A stretch of 64,000 nt of DNA from an uncultured Poribacteria bacterium (GCA_958295855.1 OY282383.1:502481-566480); one strand, 5' to 3'. Counted from the stretch's first letter, positions 35,241 to 44,340 are shown. Translations and numbers: made by a program. The notes: generated from the letters alone by a model not told the origin.

Positions 35241-35317
35241 GTTTTCACCTCATTGTAGATTTTTGTTGGCGGTTTGCCGTCTCAGGCACAAAACGTTATG
35301 CAAATACAAAAAAAGAG

Positions 35318-35346
35318 TTAACTTTTTGGCTCGTATGTGGTATGCT
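35318..35346 (+). promoter_or_regulatory. Sigma-70-type promoter for the pentapeptide gene
   Basis: TTAACT (35318-35323), 17-base spacer, TATGCT (35341-35346), about 115 bases before the start codon, divergent from the sigma-factor gene. Confidence 0.65.
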
Positions 35347-35463
35347 ATCTAAAATAGTACAATTAGATTGTGAGTTCTTAAATTGCAGCACAAACCACAG
35401 AGATTTAACTTGTGCTGTTAGACTTATCTTGCTTTCATCATTCTCAAATATTGGAGGCAGTGA

Positions 35464-36039
35464 ATGCATCAAATAACACCAAGCGATGTTGTTAAAAGGT
35501 GTCTGGCCGGCGAATCATTTTCTGGTGAAAACCTGGCAAACCTAGATTTGGCAAACCAATCGCTCGTCGGCATCGATTTATCCGAAGCGAATCTGAGTGG
35601 CACCGACCTGCGCAACACGGATTTAACAGAGGCGAATCTAAACGATGCGAATCTCACAGGTGCGAACCTTTCCGGTGCAATTCTCCATCGGACTTATCTT
35701 GTAGGCTCTAACTTAACGGACACCAACCTTGAGGATGCCAATTTACGCGGTGCATTCCTCAGCGGGAGCCTGTTCAGTGGCACCAACTTCCGGAATGCAG
35801 ATTTGCGCCGTGCAACCGTTGGATGTCCAAAATGTGTGATTCCAGGCCCGTTCGGAACCTTAACCAGCTTCGAGAATGCGAACCTTGAAGAGGCAATTTT
35901 CGGTGAAATCAAACTGAAAGGTATCATCTTACTCGGTGCTAATTTCAAAGGTACCTACCTATACGAGGTTGATCTTTCCGAAGCCGTCTATCGCGAAGCG
36001 GAGCTCGAAGGAGCCATCACCAAAAAAGGTCGAAATTAA
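35464..36039 (+). CDS. Pentapeptide-repeat protein
   Basis: 191 residues, ATG preceded by TTGGAGGCAGTG. From about residue 20 the A(N/D)LxX pentapeptide pattern runs almost without a gap: LSGTDLRNTDLTEANLNDAN, LTGANLSGAILHRT, LTDTNLEDANLRGAFLSGSL, then FRNADLRRATV. A short break at ~120-135 (GCPKCVIPGPFGTLTSF) contains a CPKC pair. Such proteins fold as a right-handed quadrilateral beta-helix; some mimic DNA, but nothing here points to that. No signal peptide. Confidence 0.93.
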   Translation: MHQITPSDVVKRCLAGESFSGENLANLDLANQSLVGIDLSEANLSGTDLRNTDLTEANLNDANLTGANLSGAILHRTYLVGSNLTDTNLEDANLRGAFLSGSLFSGTNFRNADLRRATVGCPKCVIPGPFGTLTSFENANLEEAIFGEIKLKGIILLGANFKGTYLYEVDLSEAVYREAELEGAITKKGRN

Positions 36040-36367
36040 GCATCAAATGCCGTATCTGTAGGGGCCAATCATAGAGGGCCCCTTACAGTTGCCGTTGCAA
36101 ATTGCTGCAATCCTGCATAAGCGGCCCGTTCGGACATTGATGCACAGCCCTAAGGGTAGGCACAAGGCACTACCCCTACGGAAACGAATCTATGAACCTA
36201 TTTTACAATATGTGTGACGTTAATAAAGCCAAATAAGTTTACCTAAATTGCATTTTTTTGCCCCAATGAACTGAGGAGCGTGCATAATTAGTGGGAGGAG
36301 TTCTAACCCGGATACAGAAATCGCGATTCGGAGAGCGCCCCTACCTTTGTAAACCTTGCGTCAGACC
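36040..36367. other. Gene-free stretch with degenerate repeats
   Basis: Holds a GGGGCC...GGCCCC inverted repeat near 36060-36085, a GTAGGCACAAGGCACTACCCC unit at about 36157-36178 and a GGAGAGCGCCCCTACCTTTG stretch. No gene or promoter was recognised. Confidence 0.6.
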
Positions 36368-36470
36368 CTATCTTGCATTCTGATTACTCCGCAAGGAACG
36401 ACGAAAACCTTGTGTTCGGTGCTCTATCCCGCTTTCATCATTCTCCGCAAGGAATGTCGAAAAAAGTTTT
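36368..36470 (-). repeat. Two family A units forming the ABC gene 3' end
   Basis: Plus-strand TACTCCGCAAGGAACGACGA and TTCTCCGCAAGGAATGTCGA occur 60 bases apart; read on the minus strand they encode the last ~25 residues and the stop of the ABC exporter. Confidence 0.85.
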
Positions 36471-38323
36471 TGATACAATCCGCCTTTTGATAACAGCGTT
36501 TCATGTGTGCCAGTTTCCAGAATTTCGCCATCCTGGATAACTAGAATTTTGTCAGCCTTTACAACGGTTGAAAGCCTATGTGCTATAATAAAATTCGTTC
36601 TGCCCGCCATTAGGTTCGCCAATGATTTTTGGATAAGTGCCTCAGAGTGCGTATCCAGCGAGGAGGTGGCTTCGTCTAGGATAAGAATAGGTGCATCTTT
36701 TAAAATCGCGCGGGCGATGGATATCCGTTGCTGTTCGCCGCCAGAGAGTTTCACCCCAGCTTCCCCGATTGCGGATGCATAGCCGTCGGGCATTTTTGTG
36801 ATAAAATCGTGGGCGTTTGCCTTTTTTGCCGCCGAAATAATCGCTTCGCGCGTTGCACCGGGGCACCCATACCCGATATTTTCCAGAATCGTGCCATCAA
36901 ATAAGAACGTATCCTGTGGCACAAGTGCTATATTTTGTCGTAACGATGCCAACGTTACTTCAGAAATTAGCACATCGTCAATCAAAATTGCCCCAGAGTC
37001 GCCCTCGTAGAAACGCAGCAGGAGGTTGAGCAGCGTCGTCTTACCGCTGCCGCTGGGGCCAACTAGTGCGATAACCTCACCCGGCTTCGCTTCAAAACTT
37101 ACGTTCTCAATTGTAGCACGCTCTGTTAGATTGTGAGGATAAGAGAAAGAGACATTTTGAAACCTGACAGCACCCCGGACATCCTGTAGTTCAATAGCAC
37201 CAGGAGAATGATTCCCCGATACCTCAAAATCCAGCAGATAAAAGATTCGTTCCGCAGAAGCAAGGCCCTGTTGTAAGGCGGTGTTGACGTTGCCAATCGT
37301 TTTAATTGGTTTGAACATCCAACTCACCATAGCGATGTAGCCTATAAACCATCCCGTTGATAACTGCCCTATGATAACCTGCCAGCATGCCACTCCGAAA
37401 ACAGCGGCAATGCCGACAGCCCCTAACCACTCAATCGTTGGGGGTAGGAGTGCCGCGAACCGCGCGCGCCGGATCGCCGAGCAGTATTGGCTCCAGTTAA
37501 TGGCTCGGAATCGCTTAATTTCTACCTGTTCAGAGGTAAAACTTTTGATAATCTTGATGCCGAAAAGCGTCTCCTTCAACTGGGAATAGATGTCCGCGTT
37601 CCGTTGCTGAATCTCTGTGCTAGCACCGCGAATCCGCTTCCCGATAGACGTGATGAGGTAGGCAAGGAGCGGAAGGATTAGTAGGACAAACACACTCAAT
37701 TTGAAACTAGTGATTAGCATAGCAGCCACAAAGACGCTGACTTGGGCGACAGCGTGTATGATATTTGCCATGGCAGCCACAACGCTCTGCCACACCCGAA
37801 CATCGTCAGTAACGCGTGCCACCAGGTCGCCGGTGCGCTCGTTGCGTAGGGTTTCCAAGGGTGCCGATACGAGTCGTTGATAGAGGGAATTCCGTAAGCG
37901 AAAAGCCAGTTTATGGCTCACGCGCGCCATCAGATAATCGTTACCGTAAACAAAAACCCCTTTGATGAAAACTAGAACAAGCAATGCCGCGAGCAACCAA
38001 AGGACAGCCTGCAAAGCCGCCCGAGCATCCAACAGCGACATCTCAAAACCCTCAAACGCAAAAATACCTTTTCTCTGAAAGTAAGTGATAGATACCGCTT
38101 CTTCAAACGTGTTGCCCCCGACTACCGTCAGCGCATCAATCGTATCTGCTAAAATTTGAAAGTACCCTAAGTTGCACACAGCAACGACTAGCGCGCATGC
38201 CATTGCTAACAGAATGGAAGCGGCATAGCGAGTGTGATACCGTAGAAAACGCACAAGCGTACGCTTTTTGAGAGAGGCACTCTCAGTGCCCAAAGGGGAG
38301 GTGACTTTGTCATCCATATTCAT
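36368..38323 (-). CDS. ABC exporter, fused membrane and ATPase domains (MsbA-like)
   Basis: 651 residues. Six membrane helices in the first ~330 residues (starting RFLRYHTRYAASILLAMACA) are followed by an ATPase domain with Walker A VGPSGSGKTTLLNLLLR, signature GVKLSGGEQQRISIARAIL and Walker B ILILDEATSSLDTHSEAL. It should work as a homodimer exporting a lipid or other hydrophobic substrate. The C-terminal ~25 residues (AENDESGIEHRTQGFRRSLR and on) are translated copies of the family A repeat, so the native end has been replaced. ATG 38323 or 38317; no clear SD. Confidence 0.93.
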   Translation of the reverse strand: MNMDDKVTSPLGTESASLKKRTLVRFLRYHTRYAASILLAMACALVVAVCNLGYFQILADTIDALTVVGGNTFEEAVSITYFQRKGIFAFEGFEMSLLDARAALQAVLWLLAALLVLVFIKGVFVYGNDYLMARVSHKLAFRLRNSLYQRLVSAPLETLRNERTGDLVARVTDDVRVWQSVVAAMANIIHAVAQVSVFVAAMLITSFKLSVFVLLILPLLAYLITSIGKRIRGASTEIQQRNADIYSQLKETLFGIKIIKSFTSEQVEIKRFRAINWSQYCSAIRRARFAALLPPTIEWLGAVGIAAVFGVACWQVIIGQLSTGWFIGYIAMVSWMFKPIKTIGNVNTALQQGLASAERIFYLLDFEVSGNHSPGAIELQDVRGAVRFQNVSFSYPHNLTERATIENVSFEAKPGEVIALVGPSGSGKTTLLNLLLRFYEGDSGAILIDDVLISEVTLASLRQNIALVPQDTFLFDGTILENIGYGCPGATREAIISAAKKANAHDFITKMPDGYASAIGEAGVKLSGGEQQRISIARAILKDAPILILDEATSSLDTHSEALIQKSLANLMAGRTNFIIAHRLSTVVKADKILVIQDGEILETGTHETLLSKGGLYQKLFSTFLAENDESGIEHRTQGFRRSLRSNQNAR

Positions 38324-38324
38324 T

Positions 38325-38400
38325 GTCTGAATGCACGTCGCTTATGGGCGCAGTGGTATATTACCCCTGCAAAGCAGGGGATGATACCCTTACGCCGCAT
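38325..38400. repeat. Inverted copy of the GCGACGTGCAT / palindrome B nest
   Basis: TGCACGTCGCTTATGGGCGC, then TACCCCTGCAAAGCAGGGG and ACGCCGCATA: the inverse of the arrangement at 17905-17985. Confidence 0.75.
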
Positions 38401-38487
38401 ATCGCGAATTTGCAGGATTAGAAGGGGTGGCGCGCGTCAAAAGCGCGCTGACAGAATTACTAAACTCTCAAGCATAAAGTGGAATTT

Positions 38488-39642
38488 TCATAACAAAGTA
38501 CCTAACAAGTCACGCCAGTAGCGTAAATGAACTTCCTTGATGTCCGTATTCTGGTCAAAATCTAATTGAAGGTTTCCCATGTAGTTGTCCAAAAAAAGTT
38601 TGGGATCGCTTAACAAGCGCAAGTAGTATTTTAATGATGGCAGGATGCCGTTGACAATTACTTCACAACCGTGCTGAGTGCGGATGTAGCGAACTATCTG
38701 GTTTACCTTATCTACATCTTCAACGTCCGGCTCTGCCGTAGTCAGTAGATAATAACGACAGACAGATGTCGGGGCAAACTTGTCATAAGCATCTTGAACA
38801 AGCGTTGGCGAAATAGGAATGTTGTGTTTAATTTCAACAGCCTCAAAAAAATCCCTTTTTTCGTCTAGCACTTCAATATCCCCAATTCCACCAGATTTGA
38901 TATCCGATGTGGTATGACTCTTCAATGGCGAAAGTGTTTTGTCCTTATACCGGTCATTTGCCCTGAACAACATTTCATAGGCGGAATAGACAGCTAATAC
39001 AGGGAGCCGGGACGCACCTGCAATGCTATAGTTAAATGAAAAGTGATATTTCAGGAGATTCACGATATCTTCAATCGTCACAGCATTAGATTGCAGTGTC
39101 TGGGCAAAACCTGCGTTAGTCCTCTCCAATAAGTCAAGGTTAATCTTTGATCTTTCCACCAAGTCAATCAGGGAAGTAAATATCGCGTGAAGGTATCTTT
39201 CCGGATCGGCTCGGTTTTCTTCAATATCGTTGAGAATATGAAGAAAAGCCTTCTTCACAGATGTGTTGCGAATTTTGCCAGGATATTTTAGAGTATAAGG
39301 ATGAGCCTGCTCTAGTGAGCGAGTCAACCACCCGCTTCCGCCCTTCATAGCAAGCCTCCGAAACTTCTCTCCAATGAAGGGTGTCACATGCAAAGTATCA
39401 AAACCTCTTCCTGAATAGCCGTTAGGCAGTCCCTTTTTGTGATAGCGGACATCTTGCATTGGCGTTTCAATTTTTTTCACTAGAGATGTTATCAACACCG
39501 CAAGAACCGCTTTCTGAGATTCCGCGTTTGCGGTTATTGTTTCGACCCATTCTCGTTGGACTTCCGAAATCCCAGAATAGGTAGTGCCACTTGATTCCGC
39601 ACGTTCATAAGCATTTTCCAGAATTGCGCGTACGTAATTCAT
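38488..39642 (-). CDS. Type II restriction endonuclease (PD-(D/E)xK-type), probable
   Basis: 384 residues. The middle-to-C-terminal part carries a plausible PD-(D/E)xK core: GGIGDIEVLDEKRDFFEAVE followed by IKHN, i.e. D...EaVEIKH. The N-terminal part has GYSGRGFDTLHVTPFIGEKF and GWLTRSLEQAHPY, which I associate, with low certainty, with the SacI-like restriction-enzyme family. The start overlaps the stop of the methyltransferase by four bases (ATGA), the usual coupling of a modification and restriction pair. Cleavage site unknown. Confidence 0.8.
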   Translation of the reverse strand: MNYVRAILENAYERAESSGTTYSGISEVQREWVETITANAESQKAVLAVLITSLVKKIETPMQDVRYHKKGLPNGYSGRGFDTLHVTPFIGEKFRRLAMKGGSGWLTRSLEQAHPYTLKYPGKIRNTSVKKAFLHILNDIEENRADPERYLHAIFTSLIDLVERSKINLDLLERTNAGFAQTLQSNAVTIEDIVNLLKYHFSFNYSIAGASRLPVLAVYSAYEMLFRANDRYKDKTLSPLKSHTTSDIKSGGIGDIEVLDEKRDFFEAVEIKHNIPISPTLVQDAYDKFAPTSVCRYYLLTTAEPDVEDVDKVNQIVRYIRTQHGCEVIVNGILPSLKYYLRLLSDPKLFLDNYMGNLQLDFDQNTDIKEVHLRYWRDLLGTLL

Positions 39643-40670
39643 GACTTTTCCTCAAATAGAGACGGAGTGCTGCCTGGGATATCTGAAACCCGCTGCCGTG
39701 CGTATTCGCAGTATTCAGGGTTGATGTCGTAGCCGATGTAATGCCTTCCCAATTTTTTACACGCTACCGCCGTTGAACCCGAACCCATGAACGGATCTAG
39801 AACTAGCGCGCCGCGAGGTGTTAGAAGGTGTAAAAACTCCGCTACAATTTCCTCCGGATAGATTGCCGGATGCTTATTCCCTTTAACCGTGGCTACCGAT
39901 GTCTCAATTACATCTCGCTTGAGTTTATTGCCGTGCATCCGAATGATTGTAAATCCCTTATTCTTCATTTGTAGCGTGCGTCCACCTATTTGTCCGCCGA
40001 ACGGCTCCGCATGAATGCCGCGGATTTTCATCCGGAAACTGTGCGTTTTTCCCTGCTTCACCTCTTGGATGACTTCTGTGAGCTCACGGCGGGCGACGGT
40101 TTTCTGAGCATCCGACATGTCAGATTGTGCAATGAGTTCAAAATACCGCTGACCGGCATTCGTTCCCACTTTCCCTGCCGATTTCTTCGGGGCACGCGCC
40201 TCCGCCAAGAACGCCTGGAGGTTATAGAAATAGTTATCTGACTTGGCAAAGTGAAAGAACGGCTCCGTACTACTCACGAGGCGGCGGCGAAACTGTCTCG
40301 GGGTCGGATTCCTCTTCACCCACGTGATTTCGTTCACGAGTTTCACCAATCCTGTTTCCGTTGCGGCGAGCGCAAAACGATATGGGACAAGAAGCAGGTT
40401 GCTCTCCTGATATTTATCCCCTATGTTGAACACGATATTGCTGTCATTTGTCGAAACACGGACACATTCGCGGAAGAGACGAAGCAGCGTATCAATATAT
40501 TCAGTGACATGCGTCTCATTTCCCATGCCGCCGCCGTAATCGCGCTGTTGAAAATAAGGCGGTGAGGTAATCACCAATTGGATGCAGTTATCGGGCAATT
40601 CCTTGATGCGCTCAAGATTATTCCCGCACAGAATTTGGTCAATTGGCAAATTATCGTTAGTGTAAGGCAT
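39639..40670 (-). CDS. DNA methyltransferase of a type II restriction-modification system
   Basis: 343 residues. Catalytic motif IV VITSPPYFQQRDYGGG (~35) precedes SAM-binding motif I LDPFMGSGSTAVACKKLGRH (~300), the beta-class order of N4-cytosine/N6-adenine enzymes; SPPY followed by an aromatic residue slightly favours N4-cytosine. SD AAGGAG nine bases before ATG 40670. It is coupled to the downstream nuclease gene and modifies the same site. Its first ~70 codons and leader exist as two more tandem copies upstream (40721-41265). Confidence 0.93.
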   Translation of the reverse strand: MPYTNDNLPIDQILCGNNLERIKELPDNCIQLVITSPPYFQQRDYGGGMGNETHVTEYIDTLLRLFRECVRVSTNDSNIVFNIGDKYQESNLLLVPYRFALAATETGLVKLVNEITWVKRNPTPRQFRRRLVSSTEPFFHFAKSDNYFYNLQAFLAEARAPKKSAGKVGTNAGQRYFELIAQSDMSDAQKTVARRELTEVIQEVKQGKTHSFRMKIRGIHAEPFGGQIGGRTLQMKNKGFTIIRMHGNKLKRDVIETSVATVKGNKHPAIYPEEIVAEFLHLLTPRGALVLDPFMGSGSTAVACKKLGRHYIGYDINPEYCEYARQRVSDIPGSTPSLFEEKS

Positions 40671-40763
40671 GAATAAAGCTCCTTATTCTTCTCTCCTCAA
40701 GTCGCAATGTAAGAAATAAAACGGACACATTCGCGGAAGAGACGAAGCAGCGTATCAATATAT

Positions 40764-40943
40764 TCAGTCACATGCGTCCCATTTCCCATGCCGCCGCCGT
40801 AATCGCGCTGCTGTCGTCTGAGTAAATGGGGGCGGTGAGGTAATCACCAATTGGATGCAGCTATCGGGCAATTCCTTGATGCGCTCAAGATTATTCCCGC
40901 ACAGAATTTGGTCAATTGGCAAATTATCGTTAGTGTAAGGCAT
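40764..40943 (-). pseudogene. Truncated methyltransferase N-terminus, copy 2
   Basis: 59 codons starting with the same MPYTNDNLPIDQILCGNN as the methyltransferase and with the same AAGGAG-type SD. After TSPP the frame is shifted by the extra bases at motif IV and runs to a stop through ARLRRRHGKWDACD. Possibly still translated as a short peptide. Confidence 0.85.
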
Positions 40944-41036
40944 GAATAAAACTCCTTATTCTTCTCTCCTCAAGTCGCAATGTAAGAAATAAAACGGACA
41001 CATTCGCGGAAGAGACGAAGCAGCGTATCAATATAT

Positions 41037-41216
41037 TCAGTCACATGCGTCCCATTTCCCATGCCGCCGCCGTAATCGCGCTGCTGTCGTCTGAGTAAAT
41101 GGGGGCGGTGAGGTAATCACCAATTGGATGCAGTTATCGGGCAATTCCTTGATGCGCTCAAGATTATTCCCGCACAGAATTTGGTCAATTGGCAAATTAT
41201 CGTTAGTGTAAGGCAT
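41037..41216 (-). pseudogene. Truncated methyltransferase N-terminus, copy 3
   Basis: Same 59-codon frame as copy 2, with the same frameshift at motif IV. It is the copy furthest upstream, so any promoter driving the system lies before it or is repeated within each unit. Confidence 0.85.
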
Positions 41217-41313
41217 GAATAAAGCTCCTTATTCTTCTCTCCTCAAGTCGCAATGTAAGAAATAAGTTTGACTAGCAAGTTTTAGCTTGCAAGCTGCGCC
41301 AAAAAGTTGTTCG

Positions 41314-42399
41314 CTAGTCGCTCACAACTTGGTAGTCGCCAAATTGGAGGGCACAAGCATGTTTCGCAGCGTCCGGTTTGCAGCGGATACTGAACTCACG
41401 CTTCTGGAAATCAACCCCTTCGATTATTCCAATAGCATAAGTATCTCCGGAAGTTCCAATTAATCCAACTAGACGGCGTTCAAAGTAGGTGCGTACTTCC
41501 GCTGTAATGTGTCGCAGGCTTAAATAGTCTGTGAGGTTAGCGATGGCAAATTTGGACAGGGGTTCCGCAGCGATAAGGCACAAGGCACGGTGTCCCCACT
41601 CAGCGTAGCGAATCTCAGTTTTTGCGAGGCGGGTGAGAAATTCTAACTCTTTCTCATTTGCGATGCGCCCTATGAAAAAGGGCGTGCGTCCGCCGCGGAT
41701 CTGTTCAAAAGGCACCCGTTGCACCGTACTCTCAGGCTTTTGTAGAGCCCGTTTTGGTGCCCTGCGAGTGCCACCAAAATAAGCATCAAATTGGGATTCT
41801 CGATGTCGCCGGCGCGCTGCACTGCTTTTGCATCGGACATGCCGGTGCGGGAGAAGGTAATGGATCTGGAGCCACTCCTGTGGACTGTAACACGCAGTTA
41901 TCTGCTCCAATTCAGTAGGACGCCCGATGCAGACAAGATGATTCGGCCGGAGGAGTTCAATTTTGTGTTGTTTAAGAACCACAGCGGCGTTGCCATGAAT
42001 ATATCCCGTGGTATCAACAACGATAAAATCGGCTTGTGCGTCGCGCGCTACATCTACCATCAATCGTGTTCCTGTTAAAACTTGGAGCTGGTTTCGTGCG
42101 GGTGACACGGCACCCACAAAGTAGAGCCGGTCAGCGATACCATCAAACTTGACACGTGTGGGAGAGGGTTCAAAGAACTTCACGCCGATTGTCGTCGGTG
42201 GGCCAATTTGGGATTGCCCGATATCTGCATCTACAAAAGCAACGCTGAAGCCTTCAGTAACCGCAAAATCTGTCAAAAAACGACAGAATGTTGATTTTCC
42301 GGTATCGGTTGAACCTATCACAAGCACAACCTGTTGAGACTTAACGATGCGCCTTGCCAGCTGTTTCCACTCCTGATTAACTTGATAAGTGCCATTCAT
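41314..42399 (-). CDS. Clp1/Grc3-like polynucleotide 5'-hydroxyl kinase
   Basis: 361 residues from ATG 42399, which follows AAGGAAT; in-frame codons further upstream lack a better site. P-loop VLVIGSTDTGKSTFCRFL (~25), then FVDADIGQSQIGPPTTIGVK, the Walker B/Clp1-type block of RNA kinases, and FIVVDTTGYIHG. The C-terminal ~130 residues (FEQIRGGRTPFFIGRIANE, VGLIGTSGDTYAIGIIEGVD) form the beta domain found after the kinase in this family. It probably phosphorylates 5'-OH ends of RNA or DNA in the cytoplasm. The preceding sppA stop/start neighbourhood suggests co-transcription. Confidence 0.88.
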   Translation of the reverse strand: MNGTYQVNQEWKQLARRIVKSQQVVLVIGSTDTGKSTFCRFLTDFAVTEGFSVAFVDADIGQSQIGPPTTIGVKFFEPSPTRVKFDGIADRLYFVGAVSPARNQLQVLTGTRLMVDVARDAQADFIVVDTTGYIHGNAAVVLKQHKIELLRPNHLVCIGRPTELEQITACYSPQEWLQIHYLLPHRHVRCKSSAARRRHRESQFDAYFGGTRRAPKRALQKPESTVQRVPFEQIRGGRTPFFIGRIANEKELEFLTRLAKTEIRYAEWGHRALCLIAAEPLSKFAIANLTDYLSLRHITAEVRTYFERRLVGLIGTSGDTYAIGIIEGVDFQKREFSIRCKPDAAKHACALQFGDYQVVSD

Positions 42400-42477
42400 C
42401 TTGTTAAATTCCTTGCGGTGTAGGAAAAAGCAGGACCGGGCAAGTTCGAGCTGACAAGGTTTCCCTCCCACAACTGG

Positions 42478-43344
42478 CTAATTGCCAAGGTTCAGTTGAT
42501 AGCGAAAAGTGATACCGGGAAGACTGAACATCTCATCTAAAGGCGGCATGGATTTGAGCCCCAATAGCTTTTCAAGTAGCGATACACTTTTCTCCTTACG
42601 CACAACTTTGGGCTTCCCTTCAATGTTTGCAAGCTCTGCCGCAAGCGCAATCGCTTCAGGAAGGTTGCCCAGCCTGTCAAGGAGTTTGGCATCAAGTGCC
42701 TGTCTACCCGAAAAAATGCGGCCATCTGCCAGTTCAACGATGTCGAGCCGCGTTAAATAGTCGCCTCGCTCCGCAAAGATCGCATCTACAAATTGATTGT
42801 AGACATCGTCCACAGTGCTTTGCAGAACTGCCTGTTCCGCTTCAGACATTGCCCGGAAAGGAGAACCTGCATCCTTAAATTCTCCACTTTTAATGACTTG
42901 ATGTTCTAACCCAACCTTGTCATATAAGCCTGTCATCCGGGTGAACTGCATAATAACGCCAATACTGCCAGTCAACGTCCCCGGGTTTGCAACAATAGTG
43001 TTCGCTGCACATGCAATATAGTAGCCGCCAGATGCGGCAGACGCGCCCATCGAAGCGACAACAGGCTTCTCTAGTTTCTTCAATTCGCTGTAAATTTCTT
43101 GCACAGGGGCAACACTACCACCGGGTGAATCAATTCTAACAACGACTGCCTTGATGCTCGGGTCGTCGCGGTAAGTGTGAATCAGCTTAATGGTTGCATC
43201 CGACCGGGAGATAATTCCTATGATGTCTATCACCGCGACCTTCTGCCCCATCGGCGTTCCATCAACCGTTGAACGTAACATCACCGTTACGAAAAATAGC
43301 GCGATGATAACGCCTAAGATGATGAAAAGTCGTTTCTTATTCAT
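42478..43344 (-). CDS. sppA: Signal peptide peptidase SppA (S49 family)
   Basis: 288 residues, the short single-domain form. An N-terminal membrane anchor (LFIILGVIIALFFVTVML) is followed by IDSPGGSVAPVQEIYSEL, the catalytic Ser region VASMGASAASGGYYIACAA and the catalytic Lys region HQVIKSGEFKDAGSPFR. It degrades cleaved signal peptides at the outer face of the inner membrane. SD GAGGAG before ATG 43344. It lies upstream of the polynucleotide kinase gene by 78 bases and may share its transcript. Confidence 0.95.
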   Translation of the reverse strand: MNKKRLFIILGVIIALFFVTVMLRSTVDGTPMGQKVAVIDIIGIISRSDATIKLIHTYRDDPSIKAVVVRIDSPGGSVAPVQEIYSELKKLEKPVVASMGASAASGGYYIACAANTIVANPGTLTGSIGVIMQFTRMTGLYDKVGLEHQVIKSGEFKDAGSPFRAMSEAEQAVLQSTVDDVYNQFVDAIFAERGDYLTRLDIVELADGRIFSGRQALDAKLLDRLGNLPEAIALAAELANIEGKPKVVRKEKSVSLLEKLLGLKSMPPLDEMFSLPGITFRYQLNLGN

Positions 43345-43626
43345 TTTCGTTCTCCTCGTAGCACGCTCTGTTAGATTGTGTCAAAGGCGGAGACCGGGCT
43401 CCGCTCTTACAAATCAAAGCCCACGCTGGGGGGAGGGGTTTGTAACCCCGATTTATTGCGCATCATCCATTTGCAGCACAAGGCTTTTTCTCTCCCCTGC
43501 TCGCAGGAGGCAAAAAGCTGTCCCGCCACCGAGATTTACCGTGTATCTTTAGCCCGATGTTGCAGAGGGTATTAGCCCCTGCAAAGCAGGGGTATATACC
43601 AATGCTCAATTCGCCGCAAGGAATGT
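43345..43626. repeat. Repeat block between sugar transferase and sppA
   Basis: Contains CGGGCTCCGCTCTTACAAAT (family E), GGGGGGAGGGGTTTGTAACC (family D), palindrome B at 43565-43600 and a TCGCCGCAAGGAATG unit. No gene. Confidence 0.75.
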
Positions 43627-44340
43627 CTAAAAACCGAAGCGGGATAGAATTGGCGCGAAGATAACTACCCAAAAAGTTTTAAGCAACCACTGCAGATCAA
43701 CGACGAGGCTCTGTGTCGCAACATAGTGAAGATCTAAGGCTAGCTTCTTCGGCATTAATTCGGTTATATAGTAGTGCTCTGGATTCACGCACGCTTTTAG
43801 CTTGTCCTCCTCATGTCGGTTGGCAAGCTGCGATGGGCCAGTCATCCCTGGTTTCACTTGAAGTACCCGTTTTTGCGTCTCAGTGTAGTATTTGACGTAG
43901 GTAGGGGATTCCGGCCGCGGTCCAATGAGACTCATCTCTCCCTTAATAACGTTGATTAAGTTGGGGAGTTCATCCAGTTTTGTCCATCTTAAAAAGCGTC
44001 CAATAGGTGTAACTCGCGCATCCCTATAAGTTGTCAAACTGGCACCGAGCCTATCGGCATTGGCGACCATGGTTCTGAACTTATACATCTCAAAGAGGGT
44101 TCCGCCTCTACCCACCCGCTTCGCCTTGTAAAATACGGGGCCTGTAGATTGCAACTTCGCGAGTACACTGCCGAGGAGAAAAAGCGGGGACAAAAGCACC
44201 AGCGCGAGGGTCGCGAAGAGGAGATCGAATGTCCGTTTCGCCTTCGGTTCACCACTGGGCGGGGACGGGGCTCCGTCCTTACGGATATCAGCACCTTCTG
44301 TATGAGACTGAGAGATGTTTGGGATACGCGGACTTCTCAT
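43627..44340 (-). CDS. Undecaprenyl-phosphate sugar-1-phosphate transferase
   Basis: 237 residues: a bacterial sugar transferase with membrane helix TFDLLFATLALVLLSPLFLL, FYKAKRVGRGGTLFEMYKFR, then KLDELPNLINVIKGEMSLIG and PRPESPTYVKYY. It starts lipid-linked repeat-unit synthesis by moving a sugar-1-phosphate to undecaprenyl phosphate. Short form without the extra N-terminal helices of WbaP. Residues ~20-33 (RKDGAPSPPSGEPK) fall in a GGGACGGGGCTCCGTCCTTA repeat-like stretch (family E), and the start codon follows a CTCCGCAAGGTATATT repeat unit. First of three exopolysaccharide genes. Confidence 0.93.
   Translation of the reverse strand: MRSPRIPNISQSHTEGADIRKDGAPSPPSGEPKAKRTFDLLFATLALVLLSPLFLLGSVLAKLQSTGPVFYKAKRVGRGGTLFEMYKFRTMVANADRLGASLTTYRDARVTPIGRFLRWTKLDELPNLINVIKGEMSLIGPRPESPTYVKYYTETQKRVLQVKPGMTGPSQLANRHEEDKLKACVNPEHYYITELMPKKLALDLHYVATQSLVVDLQWLLKTFWVVIFAPILSRFGF

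Larger units (their letters stand above)
40458..41265 (-). repeat. Three tandem ~265-bp copies of the methyltransferase 5' end and leader
   Basis: Unit 1 (40458-40720) is the live gene start; units 2 (40721-40993) and 3 (40994-41265) repeat the same leader, SD and first codons. Units 2 and 3 share a ~10-base insertion/substitution at motif IV that the live gene lacks. Confidence 0.95.
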
